Below are positions 1-13,000 of a stretch of DNA of 64,000 nt, in pieces. The position numbers and the translations under genes are program-made. Within the stretch, counting starts at the first letter, position 1. Each line of letters starts with the position of its first letter. The stretch spans positions 15,091,140 through 15,155,139 of the forward strand of contig JAVDOI010000012.1 in NCBI GenBank assembly GCA_032191485.1. The letters are read 5' to 3'. Source of the stretch: Leptoclinus maculatus (taxonomy: Eukaryota > Chordata > Actinopteri > Perciformes > Stichaeidae). The notes below the pieces were generated by a model, which saw only the letters and a list, made by a program, of their open reading frames with translations, was not told the DNA's origin and ran no database searches.

Positions 1-1300
1 GAAAAACAGCATATTAACTATGGAATTTCGGATGCAGCCCAATTAACTCTGAGCACAATTCCATTGTTTTCACTCAAATAGAAATGCTAAATCAACCAGG
101 ACTTAAATCTTAAGGATTGCCACTTTAAAAGAAAGTGCTTTAACAAACTCCAAGCAGCCAAGTGGACCGGCTACCAGTAGACCGTGGCTGTAATTTATGG
201 ACACTTGGCATGCTCTGTGCGCCTGGCGATTTGTAGAATCCATAAAAAGAGATGTTGAGGTAATTATGTTTGTCATGATATATTGAAAGCGGGAATCGGA
301 GAGAGCTAATCAGAATGGCTGACAGCTGTAGCATGCAGATGCTTTCAGACCTCTTGTCCGCGGCGATAAAATGAAAGCGGGTCATTTTAACAGGTAACAG
401 CTGTTCATAGCTAATTTGTTCAATTATGCGCAGAGGATGCAGGCGGAGATTGTTTCTCGGGCCCCCCGAGGGACCCTCCTCTCTCTTCCGTCTCTTCGCT
501 TTCAAAATGGGCCGAGTAATGGAAATCCATATCCAAAATATGAAGCATGGGCGAAAAAACACAGAAAACACCAGCAGGAACACTTGGGTCTGTGATGATG
601 CACATTCATTTCACAGAGGACACCGTCCATGCTAGGTGCTGCCAACATAGCTGTTTTTGAGTGATCATCGGAGTCTCGGTCTTCATGACAGCGGTTTTAC
701 TGGTAAATGACTGTGACTGACCCGAGCTGTGGGAAAGCTCCACCGTACGACATGTTCAAGAAACCACTGGATAACCACGCCTGCCTCGACAAAGAAAGAT
801 GCATCATGGGATGCTGGCGATCACTCAGAATCGGAATGTTATTCTTAGCGATGAAAGGTTGTCGAGCCCCGGATTGATTTAATGCCATGAGGCTTCCTCT
901 ACAACATGGGCTTGGCCCTGACCTTTTGGAGAAATAATGTGATTTGGAAACCTGCCTCCTCGCACGGCTGCCAAGTCACCGCGCAATTGTCAGTCCAGCA
1001 ATTACAAGCCAGTAAAAGCACTCCAACCAGTCGATCACCTGTGGAAATAACCGGCTGTTTCCAACCAAGCGTGTCCGAAAAAATAAACAGTTTTTTTTTT
1101 TGTCAAGAGAATAATAATTACACAGCGCATCAATGCAGTCATCAGTGACTTATTGAAACATGTTGCAGATCAAATATTATAGATACACAATCAACTAGAT
1201 CTGATCATTATTTTGTTCATTTCATCTGTTTTCCAAGATCACTTTGAGATTGCAGGAAAACTTAAAAATAAACTTTTTATCTATATTGAGTTCCCTCAGA
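1..1300. other. intergenic, no gene seen
   Basis: Mostly unique-looking sequence. Short open frames are present on both strands, but none has a recognisable domain or splice structure. It lies beyond the 3' end of TAF4. It could hold conserved non-coding elements, but I cannot test that from one sequence. Confidence 0.4.
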
Positions 1301-1307
1301 GTCTGCT

Positions 1308-1394
<87 letters not shown>
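1308..1394. repeat. (CA)n microsatellite
   Basis: An uninterrupted CA dinucleotide run of about 85 bp. It creates spurious open frames of Thr-His or Cys-Val on both strands. Confidence 0.97.
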
Positions 1395-1397
<3 letters not shown>

Positions 1398-2584
1398 CTG
1401 GGGGGAAAAGTAGCAAACTGTGCAAGTATTTAAAAGCTTAAATGTTTCTCATTATAATCCGAAACCAAACCTTTCGGATCTGACAGCTACAGAATGTCAA
1501 GACGGGCTTTTTTCTCCTCCTGATTTATTAACTTGGAAATCAAACAGCCATTTGTGATCCAGTGAGATAATGTCTAATCTCGACATCTATCTTTTCATTT
1601 TCAACGCATCAACGTCCAAATTCAATTTGAGCTATTTCCAGACTTTCTTCTTTACATCAGGCAGTTTTTTTGCATATGCAGTAACATTTGACTGTTTCTT
1701 TGTTGTCTTATGTATTCTGCCCAATGTAATATCACACCAAGGGACAAAACTCATTTAATTACTGCAAGGCTACAAATAAACTAGTATTCATTCATTCTGA
1801 TTACAGTTTCATTGTAATCATAAATCAAAATTGAATATTATTTTATATCTAAGTCTCAGTTTCAGATGATGTGCAAGTTAAGAGCCCACGACGAGGATGG
1901 AGCAAGAATCCTGTCTGCTGTTGGCTTTTGTTTAAAAAAATGATTTACATGCCATAAAAACCTTCCTCTTCTATATCTGGAGCACCGTCCACAGCTTGGA
2001 GCCATCAAGGCTCAACCTGCAACATCTCCCCGAGAGCAGAGTTCAAAAACACAGGGCAGGCTGACAGATGTAAAGGCAAAACCTTATACGCCCCCTGAAA
2101 TCCTCCGACAGAGAAATGTCTGAAGGGAAAAAGCAAACACCGGCATTGAACCTGAAATGATTTTTTGAACTCATGCCGAGTCATGCATGCTTTTTATCTG
2201 GACTGTCGGGGGACATTTATCCCTCTGTTCTGATTACCGTGGTAAAGTCGACGACCAACAGTTTAACGGTGGCAAAACCCACATTTAATAGAGGATTTGG
2301 AGGCTTGGTGTATTATTTTGGATTATGCTGAGCAGAGAACAGCGAGGGAAGTGCCGAAAACATTATCGCTTCCAAACTCTGTTGATGATGATGATGATGA
2401 TGATGATGTGGTCTGATAGCAAAAGCTTTGCTAATTTGCACAAATAATTTGCCTGTGTGGTTTCTATTTATTTTCCAGAATTGTTAAATAAGCTCTGGGT
2501 TTTCACATGAGATATTTTTAACCACGGTAGCAGTGTGGCTGTAAGGATGGCAATGTTGGTCTGATATTAGATTTGTCTGTCCAC
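1395..2584. other. intergenic, (GAT)n run only
   Basis: No gene is seen. A short GAT trinucleotide repeat of about nine units lies near 2382-2408. The rest has no recognised structure. Confidence 0.4.
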
Positions 2585-3003
2585 AACTTTGGTCATGACG
2601 TTCATGGTCCCCAGAGGATGTTTCACTGTGACTTTTGCTCTAGCGCCAGCAGGTTTTGAGTAAAATGCGTCAAAAATGTAATGGATTGTCACGAAACTTG
2701 GTGCATACGTTGACAATCCCCTGACTTTTCATGAGGCGCCAACATTAGGTCAAAATTGAAATTTGTCGAATACTTTGGTTATGCCTGCAAATTGATTAGC
2801 TTCAGCTTTACTCTGTGTTTGGTGCTTGTTAACATGCTACAACACTGAACTAGGAAGGTAAACTGGTAAACATCATGCATGCTAAGCACCAGCATGTTAG
2901 CATTCTCACAGTGAGCGTGTTAGCATGCTGAAGTTAGCATTTAGCTCAAAGCACTGTGCCTGAGCTTTAAAGAGCTGCTAGCACGGCTGTAGACTCTTAG
3001 ACG
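2585..3003. repeat. interspersed fish repeat rich in GTTAGCATGC
   Basis: The stretch carries repeated TTAGCATGCT and AGCATGTTAGCAT words and ends in a TGTAGACTCTTAG block. I recognise this as a very common interspersed repeat of percomorph fish genomes. Its class is not certain from this degraded copy. Confidence 0.6.
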
Positions 3004-4340
3004 TGTTGCGTTTGGTCGGTTCTTCTGGTTTGAAGTGAACGTGATGGGAAGAGGAAAACTGATTCCTTCGTATTTAATAAAAAAATACGTTATTCAAGCC
3101 AAGTTTAAGTTCCATGACATTAATAATAATCAATGAGTTTCACTTTCAGCTGTCCTCCCAAAAAATGTTTGAAACTCATTTATAAATATTTAAACCCCAT
3201 GCAAGACTGTGCAAGTGTTATCGGGGCTCAATGAAGTCTCTTTTGCAATGTTTTGACCGGAGTAAACTGCACTTCTAGAATACATCAAAAATGTGTGAAA
3301 TGTATTCACTCATCTTCATAGCTGTCACTCAAAGACATTATCCTGTGAGCAGCCAGCAGCATCTCATTATGCAAAATCAAACAAGACAGTGGAATTGAGT
3401 TTGGTGTCCCAGAGTAACATAAGTAAATATAGCCCGACAACTCATATCGGAGAAGACTTAGATGTCTGCCTATGCCTGGATATCAAGACAACGAAGACAA
3501 CGGTTTGGGCAACTACATGCATGAGATACTGCAGAGGGGGCAGAACAAACAACCTTCTAAGCCTCAAATCCACCAAATCTGGAGGAAGACGAGGAAGTGC
3601 GTTGGTGTGATCCTTAACGGAGAGGTCCATCTGTGTGTGTGCGGGGGTTTTGTGTATAAGATCCCCTGAAAATATATCATAAAGCAAATAGTAGCTGGTC
3701 TCCTCACAAGTAGTAACTGTTTTAATGGATAGGACTCTAGTGTTTTCCAAGTTCTAGCATATGGTGATAAAAGATGTGCCCAGGTCATCCAAGCGATGGT
3801 GACAGGTGACACATGTTCAGTCAGACATGAATGTGTTTGGCTCTCAGGTGGTGCGACAGTGCCCTCCTGTGGAGCTGCTCCGCTCCGCTCCTCTGGTACA
3901 AACACACATCGGAGCTGCTTTCTGCACTGACCACAGACCTGCCAAGTGTGATGATGAAGCGCAGACAATTCTTTTCGGCTGTCAACAGTCCCAACAAAAT
4001 GAGATTTTTACTTCTGCTTGAAAAGCCACTAACAAGAACAACAACAACGTGGACAGCTGTGCAGTGTGGGGGGGGGGGGGGGGTATTTTTCAGATATTTT
4101 ACTGAAGTTAAATATGAGATTGAGAATATGAGAAAAACAACCCTTCCAGTATCTTATGCAAAAACAGGAGATTTGATATTGACCTTTAGCAATTTAAGAC
4201 ACAAGTATCTAGATTTGCTTTTTTAAGAAGGGTTTTTTTCTAGCTGCAATTTTCTGCAAGGGTTCTTAAAAAAGTCCAGTTTCAAGAGACACGTTAATGA
4301 TCTTTTTGACACAGTGATGCATATACAGTTATAACAATAC
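3004..4340. other. intergenic, no gene seen
   Basis: Overlapping short open frames on both strands near 3390-4020 show no domain or splice signals, so I treat them as chance. A run of about 17 G lies near 4066-4082. Confidence 0.35.
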
Positions 4341-4349
4341 TTAAAAAAT

Positions 4350-4425
4350 GTAGTTGCGACCGGAACTGCACTCCCCCTGCATGAGAGTTGCTATATAAAT
4401 AAAGTTTATTATGATTATTATTATC
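4350..4425 (+). mobile_element. 3' tail of an L2/CR1-type LINE
   Basis: A 'gttgctatataaataaagtt' block is followed by TATTATGATTATTATTAT. This is the usual 3' end of fish L2-like LINEs, with a short microsatellite tail. No coding part is retained. Confidence 0.5.
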
Positions 4426-4429
4426 ATTT

Positions 4430-4925
4430 TTAGTACCATAGTGTAGAATTACTAGTAAAAATAACTGCATTCAAAAAGTTACATAAAAGTAAAAGAATGT
4501 AAGTATTAGTGTTGAAAAATACGTAAAGTAAAAGTACTCATTATGCGGAACAATGTATATTATATTATACAAAGATACATTGACGCATGAATTAGTACAT
4601 TACTTCAATGTTGCAGCTGGTAACGGTGGGGCTAATGTTTAGCTTGTGAATTTCACCAAGGAATGAATTAAGTCGTATCTTTATCCATAATCATACATCA
4701 TAAGTTCTTTGTTTATTAGATTTTGTATCATCAATACAAATCAAAGTACTACTAGTACACATACACTTTGTCCCTCTGAACTGTAGAGGAGTAGAAGTAT
4801 AAAGTGGCACAAAATGGAAATACTCAAGCAAAGTATAAGTACCTCAAAATTGCTCACAGTTACAGTACTTAAATTAATATACTTATTTACCTTCCACCAT
4901 CGCAGCTGTGTTGAACAGATGGAAA
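4430..4925. mobile_element. hAT-type MITE (AAGTA-rich family)
   Basis: It carries the words AAAGTAAAAGTACTCATTATG, GAGTAGAAGTATAAAGTGGC, and CAAGTACCTCAAAATTG-like sequence ending in TTACCTTCCACC. These belong to a widespread fish non-autonomous hAT family with AAGTAC-rich arms. Related fragments lie at 21960-22030 and 42955-43150. Confidence 0.55.
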
Positions 4926-6280
4926 GAGTAGCTACTAGAATATTTTAAGTACTTTTAAGGCATTTTACACCAGTACAAATTAAATAAGTTAAATTAAAAT
5001 CACTTGTTTAAAAATGATACATTTATGCTACAAAATAAACATCACACCACAGAGCCCTAATGTCCAAACCAACCACATATATATTTATATATTTATATTT
5101 ATAGACAGCACTTTGCAGCCTGTGCACACAACTGATTATTAGTTTGGTAGACTGAACAGCTGCCTTCCTCAGTGTAGCCTCACTAGAAGACAATTAAATA
5201 AAAAATGACAGACAATAAATAAAAAGAGCTGTGGACACAACAGCGTGTGTAACATCAAGCATTACTGAGGCACAAAGAAACATAAATAACCTGACACGTC
5301 TTATAGAAGCAAAAGCAGAATAATAAATGGCGGTTAAACATCATCAAAGCAGACAACACACAGAGAGATGTAAAGAGAATAAAAACACCACAGCAGCTAC
5401 ACTCACAAACACACACACACTACAGCAAAAAAACACAGAGCTGCTCACTACAAACACGGGAACACAACACCGCCTTGTCAAAGCAAAGCTGACCCACTCC
5501 TTTGTGCGGTCAGCACACACTACATATAATGAGTGTGTTGTTGTACTCACCTGTCTGGAGGGCGATGTCATAGTTAGTGATGGAGGTACACCGTGGGGCG
5601 GTTGAGTGTTGGAGTTTCCTCAGTGGCATGTGGTCTTTCAAAAGGAACACCTGTCCTCAGTTACGTCCTCCTTTCTTTGGAGCCATTCTCACACTTTCTC
5701 ATGGGACTCTTGTTTTGACCCTGGAAGGGATGGGACTTAAAACGTAAGCTATGTACAATACTTGAGATTAAATAAAACACTAGGAAACAATATTTTAAAA
5801 ATTTATTTTGTTACTTCCACCCCTGTAAAAGCCTGTCCACATTGTATTGTATAAGGAACTTATGTACGCTGCACTGTATCTCTGCATCCACGTAACACTA
5901 GGAGCTCAAAAAGCCTTTAAGCTGTGCAGTAGATCACTTTAAAATATCCCATATCCATAAAATGTCACACCAGCAAGTGAATAATATAAGATGAACAGCT
6001 TCATTCATTCAATCCCCAAATCCATAAATATTATTTTTTTTTATTGCCTAGAATAGGCGAAGACATTTTTGTGAACATAAGACAAAGGACCCGATGATTT
6101 AAGACCGACAACCACGAATGTCTCTGTTTCAGTAAGGAAGGGATCAAATATACTCTCAGAAGAATCCTCTCAAATCTAATCTCTTGAAAAATGAATAATT
6201 ATAAAAGGTGGAAACTAGAAAATGGGAATATTTTCAAATCTGTTAAAGTGTTTAAAGGATGGGTACATTTGTTGAAATAT
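4926..6280. other. intergenic, no gene seen
   Basis: AT-rich DNA. Small open frames around 5327-5605 are CA-rich and have no recognisable domain. Confidence 0.35.
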
Positions 6281-6897
6281 CAAATGATCAGTGGCGGCTG
6301 GTCAATAGAGGGTCATGAGGCCTGGCCCCACCTTGAGCCACACAAAAAAAATGTAAAAGAATTATAGAAATTGTCAATATTTGTGTTTTTGAACTATGGA
6401 ATGTACCCAGTAATATGTGTAAAATATGATATCTGCGCAAAATATATGCTTTTCCTGCTCGTCCTCTCCGCCTGTCTGCTCGTCTCAGAACGCGCAGCTA
6501 GGGGTGGGTCTATGAAGCAGTTTAGCCAATTGCTGATTAAAGATATAAATGAGTGACATACAATTTAGCCAATCAGCGTCCTCAAATAGATTCAGCTTGT
6601 GGCCAAAGTCGTTTGGCCCAAAGCTGCGCGTTCTCGTCAGGAGAAGTCTCTACAGGCGACCACTACTCCTCCAAGACCCGTGTGAGAGGAGAACTTTGGC
6701 GGAGATTCTGCAGGCCAAAGAGCTGATCCCAGATCAGCCTGACCTCACAATCAGACAGCAGACTAGCGGAAAAGGGAAGCAGTACATGAAGCTTCTCTAG
6801 TAGCTGTACACCAGACAGGTTTGTCTAGCTGGATGCAGTCATGCTAATAACTTATTTAGCTTTTTAAAACAACGGGGACAGATCCAGCACGGACAGG

Positions 6898-6983
6898 TAG
6901 GGAGTGAGGGAGGAGGAGGTAAGGAGACATGAGAACACCGGGGTAGGGAGTGAGGGAGGAGGAGGTAAGGAGACATGAGAACA
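6898..6983. repeat. 43-bp direct tandem repeat, two copies
   Basis: A GTAGGGAGTGAGGGAGGAGG-starting block is repeated back to back with about one mismatch, inside hAT copy 1. Confidence 0.85.
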
Positions 6984-7149
6984 CCAGGACACACATGGAG
7001 AACTCTGTCAAGCTACATATTAGGCAAAGTGAACATCTGTTCTTGTACATAGTTGTCCTCAGTCTCATCTGCTTAACTTGGTCATGGAGGCATCAACATT
7101 TAATAGAGATGGTAAATTAACAGTGAAAACTCATCATAGCTTATATCTA

Positions 7150-7350
7150 TATGTATGTGTGTGTTTTATATTATACTGAATATTATTATATGATATCTAT
7201 TATACTGTATATATATATTATACAGAATATTATTATACGATATCTATTATACTGTATATATATATATTATACTGAATATTATTATATGATATCTATTATA
7301 CTGTATATATATATTATACTGAATATTAGTATATGATATCTATATTATAC
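7150..7350. repeat. AT-rich tandem array inside hAT copy 1
   Basis: Four to five imperfect repeats of TATTATACTGAATATTATTA-type units. A related array with a different copy number is at 44955-45105 in hAT copy 2, so it is an internal, length-variable part of the family. Confidence 0.85.
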
Positions 7351-7577
7351 TGAATTGCCTGTGAGGATGAATAAAATAAGTTGTCCTGGCGTGTTTATCA
7401 AAGTGTTATTTACTGCTTTTTTTTGTGTTGGAATAAATGTTAAATATGTAACTGCAAAGTAGTAATGCGTGTTTGATACCTTCATTTTTTTTGCATTAAA
7501 TCATTCTGGGATGTTTGCTGAAATTGATTGGATGGCCCTACCTAGAAAATGTTCCACCAGCCGCCACTGGAAATGAT

Positions 7578-8179
7578 TAAATATTTCAGAATTGAAAAGC
7601 AGCAGTAAAAGCATTTAAATTAAACCACAGCACTCAAATAAGTGTTAAACAGAAAACTACACCGTCAGCACATTTGTGCCGCTTGCTTCTCTCGGAGCTC
7701 TTTGCACATAAAAGTGTTTTATGGAATAATATTGTTCATTTCTGTGCAACAAGCTGCCAGCGTGTCTGACTGAGCTCACTTCTAAGTATCGACAAACAAT
7801 AGTGTGCAGTTAAAGTATTTTCTTTAAAAAAACTGAATAAATGTAATATCCTCACTTATTGTGCTTCATGACTGAGCTGGTTTTACTATTTTCATACTGT
7901 TTCCAATTATAACTGTAGATAAAACTATTCAGCATTAAATCCGGATTGATTATAATCTGTTGTTCTCCTTCTACTCAGGGCCTTTTAAACACTTTCTAAT
8001 TTCATTTGACTGCTTCTTGGACAGTTTGTTCTCACAAATACTGCTGACCGGTCAAAGAAAATACAGGACAATGCTTATTATCCACAAAGTGAACTACAGT
8101 ATGAAAGACTGAACCTGCCGCAATAACACAAATAAATACAGAAATAGACAGTCAAGATGTGTTGTTTTTTAGTTTTAGT
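7578..8179. other. intergenic, no gene seen
   Basis: AT-rich sequence between the hAT element and the presumed TAF4 polyadenylation site. Nothing recognised. Confidence 0.4.
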
Positions 8180-10087
8180 TTTATTAGAGATCATTCTCTT
8201 TCAATCCATTATAAAATAGCAATTAAAAACTTTTTTTTTTTTTTAAATTCAGATATTTACATATAAACAAGAGTCTGTGCAAAATGTACAAGAAAGTATC
8301 ATAAATGTGTCTTATTTGTCACGTCTGCATGTCCGGACAATAAGACAAAATCGCCCAATTTGAAGTCGTCAACTGATGAACCTACAAAATAGCAAACTTA
8401 AATATATACAGTAACAAAAATGTGCCGATAAACATTCTCTCATAAAATGACAAAGGTATAAAGACCAATATTAGTATGTGCGCTAAAAATATATAAAGTG
8501 TGTATGTTCATCGGACCGACTGCTTTTAGAAAAGCGATCCGTCAAAGTGCAGTCAGTCCTCGTTCTGCGAGTCATGCCCATGTTTACCCAACACGGTCAT
8601 CCTCCATTATCCATAAATATAAAAAAGAAAGTGTGTGTAACCAATAATATTATTTCTCCATCCTCAATCGTTTAAAATTCACATTATAGCCCACGAGCTA
8701 CACCGCCTGGATACTTTACATTACTAACAACCACTTCACTATTCTAGCTTCAGCGCGTTTCATCCATTTAGCCAAACGAGCCTGAGATCCATCACAGTGA
8801 ACATTCCAGTCAAAGCTTCCTTGAACTTTACACAAGTCTGCGGCTCTTTGTGTGAAAAATGTATGAAAGGCAGAGAAACTACGCGAAAGCTTCTTTTGTA
8901 ACATTATTCCAAATCCACATTATTGTGTTTTCAGAATGTAAATCTCTCACTATTCTTGGATCTTCTACATCAGCGGAGAAAGATCTTGCTACCGGTACGT
9001 TGAACATGATGATCTGCAGACGTTTGAAACCAACGTGTGCAGTGAAGTAGCGGAAAGCAACAATTACTTTGGAGCAGTTGTTCACTGTACTGATCTTTTA
9101 ATTAATGAAAACTGCAGACTGTAGGGGGGGGGGCACATCTCAACGCGTGTGGTGTGCTTCAGAAATGATCGATAGGAATGTAAAGTATACGTCTTTGTGG
9201 TAAAATGTGCTAGAATCTGAATAAAAGGTGGAGTTTCGCTGTCAACCGGGCGAGTCTGCGGCGCTCACAGTGAAAACGATAAAGAGTGGCGAGAGTTCAC
9301 AAGCGCATCGCGCGCAACACGGTGACATACAAACGGTCGCTTTCTGTTTCCAGTCGTAGCCAAGACGAACGGAGAAAGAGCACAACAAAACACCGAAGCG
9401 CACACGTCCGACAAATCTGGAGAGAACTGCCGGAGAGATGAAGCAAACGGAAGCCGATCAACACATTCTAATCCATATGGCTTAATTTGTTAAGAAGGCA
9501 ACTCAGCAGATGACAAGGCTAGGCAAGATTAGTCTCTGTAAAACAATCCACGGGCATTAAGAACTGTCGTAGAGACGAGGATGAATTCAAATCTTTGTTA
9601 GGACCTTAAATAAACAGAGTGTTCACGTCACTGCAGTTTCGTAAAAATCAGGCCGTTTGCACATTAATCCATAAAGGAACCGCTTCACAGAGATTTGCTG
9701 CTACAACACGGGTGTCGGTGCACGCGACACTGACAAGGTCTTTGGGTGTGAAGTGCTCAGTTCAGTTAAAGACATTGTTTCTTGTGTGCAGCATGAGGCA
9801 GTGCACGACTGAAGAGTGGTTGGGGTGCAACCGGTCTCTAAAAGAGCAAAGCGGGCTGAGAGGCGCTCTGAAATCAGGGCCGAGTTCAATTATTTGCTCC
9901 TCTGAAAAATTAAACCTGTGCTTGAAGAGAAGATGTCTCCTCAGTGTTGCAGATAATTCTCTTCCCACAGATAGACGTCTCATCATCCAGCAGTTGGGTG
10001 ATCAAAGTACCGGCAGGAAAAGGGTCCGAGCTGACTCGATGCTTCCTTAATGCCACTGAGACGAGACGAGTTATGTCAACGCGGGTG
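8180..10087 (-). other. likely TAF4 3' UTR
   Basis: The 1.9 kb downstream of the TAF4 stop on the minus strand shows no splice or repeat signature. It reaches an antisense AATAAA (plus-strand TTTATT at 8180-8185) just before a T/A-rich stretch. The open frames here (for example 9619-10050) have no recognisable domain. The UTR extent is inferred from the polyadenylation motif only. Confidence 0.45.
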
Positions 10088-13000
10088 CTATTTGAGGAAG
10101 CCTTTATAGAGCAGATGAGAGTGACTGGTCCCCTTTTCATTCTCCAGGCAGAAGAGCAGGTCCCTGAGGTTGACTCTGGTGATGCGCTGTCGCATAAACT
10201 GTCTGGAGCCTGCTCCGCCGGAGCCGCCGGGCTGGGAGGGGCCCGACCCCGAGCCCTGGGGGCGTAATACGGAGCAAACACAGGAAACACATTTAATCTT
10301 TTATTGACCCTATATTTATTGAAATAATTCAAAAACAAAGCACAACCCCTTTTTTTGTGCCAAACGGTTCCATGTTCCTCACCTCTGCGCCGGCGCCCCT
10401 AACAGGAGAGTCCATTTTCCGCTTTTTTCGGGGGCCGATTGCCGCCAGCGCCGTGAGGTTGGCTTCTCTCTGTCGGATCTGAGCCAGCTCCAGCTGCTGC
10501 ATCTGGAACACGAGCAATGACACACAGGTGAGTCTAACAGACGGACTCATCATTAATGCTTCACAAATTCACACCGTCGCATATCGTATACTTGCCTCTT
10601 TGGCCTTCTGTTTAAGTCTGAGCTGCTCGGGGTCTTCTTGCCGTGACCGAGACTGCGGTGAGGTGAAGGACATTTTAATATTTCAACATGGATATGTTCA
10701 ATTCATTCAATCCGTTGTTTTATTCATTCACTTGCTCATTGTTAGCAGATCTGACTGTTATCAGCAGAGGGATACACACTAATGACACTCAGCCAAAGTC
10801 ACCCTCACTGCTCTCGTCTATGCAGTTGTGAGACTTCTTCTTCTTCCCGTCAACTTTTATACACCGGGTATATATTGTTACCTTGGCAGCCTTCAGGAGG
10901 ATCTCTCTCTCCTGCTCCTCCTTCCTCTGCTTCTCCATCTGATCCAGCTGCTCGAAGAACTTGAGCTGGGTTCGCACATCGCCGACCTGCTCGGACCGCT
11001 CATCCTCCTGCAGGATGTAGGAAGCAAGTAAGGGAGTGAAAGGTACACTCGGTAAATGTAAACGAGTCTCACCAGCTCTAAAGTTAGATCAACGATCACC
11101 TTGAAGGTTATGTTTTTCTGCTGCGCCACTAGAGACACTTTTTCCATCAGGTGTTGTAGCCGCTGCTGCGTAGCGTGGGAGATGAAGTTGATCACGTCGG
11201 TGCCCAGCTCGCCGACACCGAACTTCTTACCTTTCACAAGAGAAGAGGAGCGTCGATGAAGATTCAGAGTCGGGCCTTTAAATACGAGAAACGTACCGTT
11301 TTTTTTTGTTTTTTTTCATCTTAAATTCATAAGTCTCACCGATCTCCAGAGCTCTCCGGGTGAGTAAAGAGGCGGAGACGAAGCTCTCGTCCTTACAGGA
11401 TCGAGTCACCGCGCCAACAAGCTCAGAGTTGGTTGCTAAGATACGGGCACTCTCCTCCGACAAGTTGACTCCCGCCATGGAGGCCACGTCGTTGATATCG
11501 TCGTCATCCCTGAATGAGGTCAAAAAGGGGGACGAGTCAGACAGGAACGGTGACACCATTTACATTTATTACTAAGTCATTTCAAAAGTTTTAAGTTGGC
11601 TAAAGTTAGCTGGAAAAACAAACAAAGAGCGAGAACAACATTACATACTGAGATAATTCATCATTGACCGGATCTGACCATCAGGTCCATTCATATATGA
11701 CAGCACAACACACACGCGTGAGCCTCTAAGGTTATTATGTGGAGCGTTTGATTATTCCCTTCTTTGATGTTTTCAAATAGACACCGTGTCAAGACAGCAA
11801 CACACTCTGAACCCAGGAAACTGTGATTCATTGGATCAGTTATATAAGTGATGCCAACGTGTCTGCATCCTGAAATGTGCTAAATAAGTAAAGGTTGACT
11901 GTTTGATTTATTGAATACAGACATTCATGGACTCTTAATCACTATTTTATGCTCACAAATTCACAGCATAAATGAGTTACACCTGTACGGTCTTACTCAA
12001 TGGCCCTGTAATAAATCATATCTATATCTGTATTTAGTATCAGTGACAGCTGTCTGCAAGACAAACTCACCCCCGAGGTGACATTTAAGATTTACTCTCT
12101 TTGTAAATGCAGATAAATGTTCGCTTTTTTGTCGACTGTGACAGAAAAGGCGTAACTGCCGTGATATATTGCCCATGAACAGTTATGCTTATGAGGTCAT
12201 TAATTACGATAATGACTGCATGAATTAGCAAATGTGTGTGCGCGTGGTAATTAATGTATCATTAAATAACACACAGGATGTATAATATGAACAGAAACCA
12301 GGACAGGTCCACGGGATGAAATCTTAAAGAGAGAGAATATTCAAATCCACTGTTCTTAAACACAATCATTTATTTCACACAAATGACCCAAACATTCTGG
12401 ACACGCATGTATGAATGTGTGGTTCCACACGTGGTGCATTCTCAACCTTTGTTTGTTTGATTTCTGCAGGTTCTTCTGTAGTTTTTTTCCCAATGCCCGA
12501 CTATGCATACCCCCTTTTATAAGAAAAATGTTTTTTCCCACCTAGACTACAGATTAGCATACAGTTATTGACATATATATACATATATATATATATATAC
12601 ATATATATATCAATAACTGTATGCGGTCACATGAATAAAAAAGTTATTTTGCATGTTTTTGCTGACATGGTTCCAAGTCAAATATTGAAACTACGGACCT
12701 CTAATACTCCTTCAATGCTGACTATTTGGAGACGATGTTTATCTGAATGTGTCACAAACCTGAAGGTTCCTCCTCCCGCCTCCTTCAGCTTGTTCCTCTG
12801 AGCAGCAGTGAGAGGAGCCTGACCGACCACTTGCACTCCTTTTGCTCCTGCAGCCAACGTCTGCTTCATCGCTGGATTTAGTAGAGACACACGGAAACAG
12901 AAGCAATTATTGCTGAAAAACAATGAATTGTAATTACATTTTAAAACATGCACTGTGACGGAATCTAAATCCTACTCTTTTTAGAAGCAAATTCATTATT

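Larger units (their letters stand above)
6289..7569. mobile_element. hAT-like element, CAGTGGCGGCTGG family, copy 1
   Basis: The termini are CAGTGGCGGCTGG and CCAGCCGCCACTG, perfect inverted repeats. They are flanked by 8-bp duplications, caaatgat at 6281-6288 and gaaatgat at 7570-7577, with one mismatch. An 8-bp target duplication points to the hAT superfamily. Inside there is a short open stretch (6549-6800) ending in a DLTIRQ-like segment that may be an N-terminal transposase remnant, a two-copy direct repeat (about 6898-6983) and an AT-rich tandem array (7150-7350). No intact transposase is present, so the element is non-autonomous. Confidence 0.85.

Noticed and set aside
1213..1441. Open frames of poly Thr-His and Cys-Val
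   Set aside because: They are translations of the CA microsatellite, open on both strands, with no flanking coding signal.
9619..10338. Several 60-140 codon frames over the TAF4 3' region
   Set aside because: They overlap the TAF4 last exon or its presumed 3' UTR in other frames and have no domain; the TAF4 frame is clearly the conserved one.
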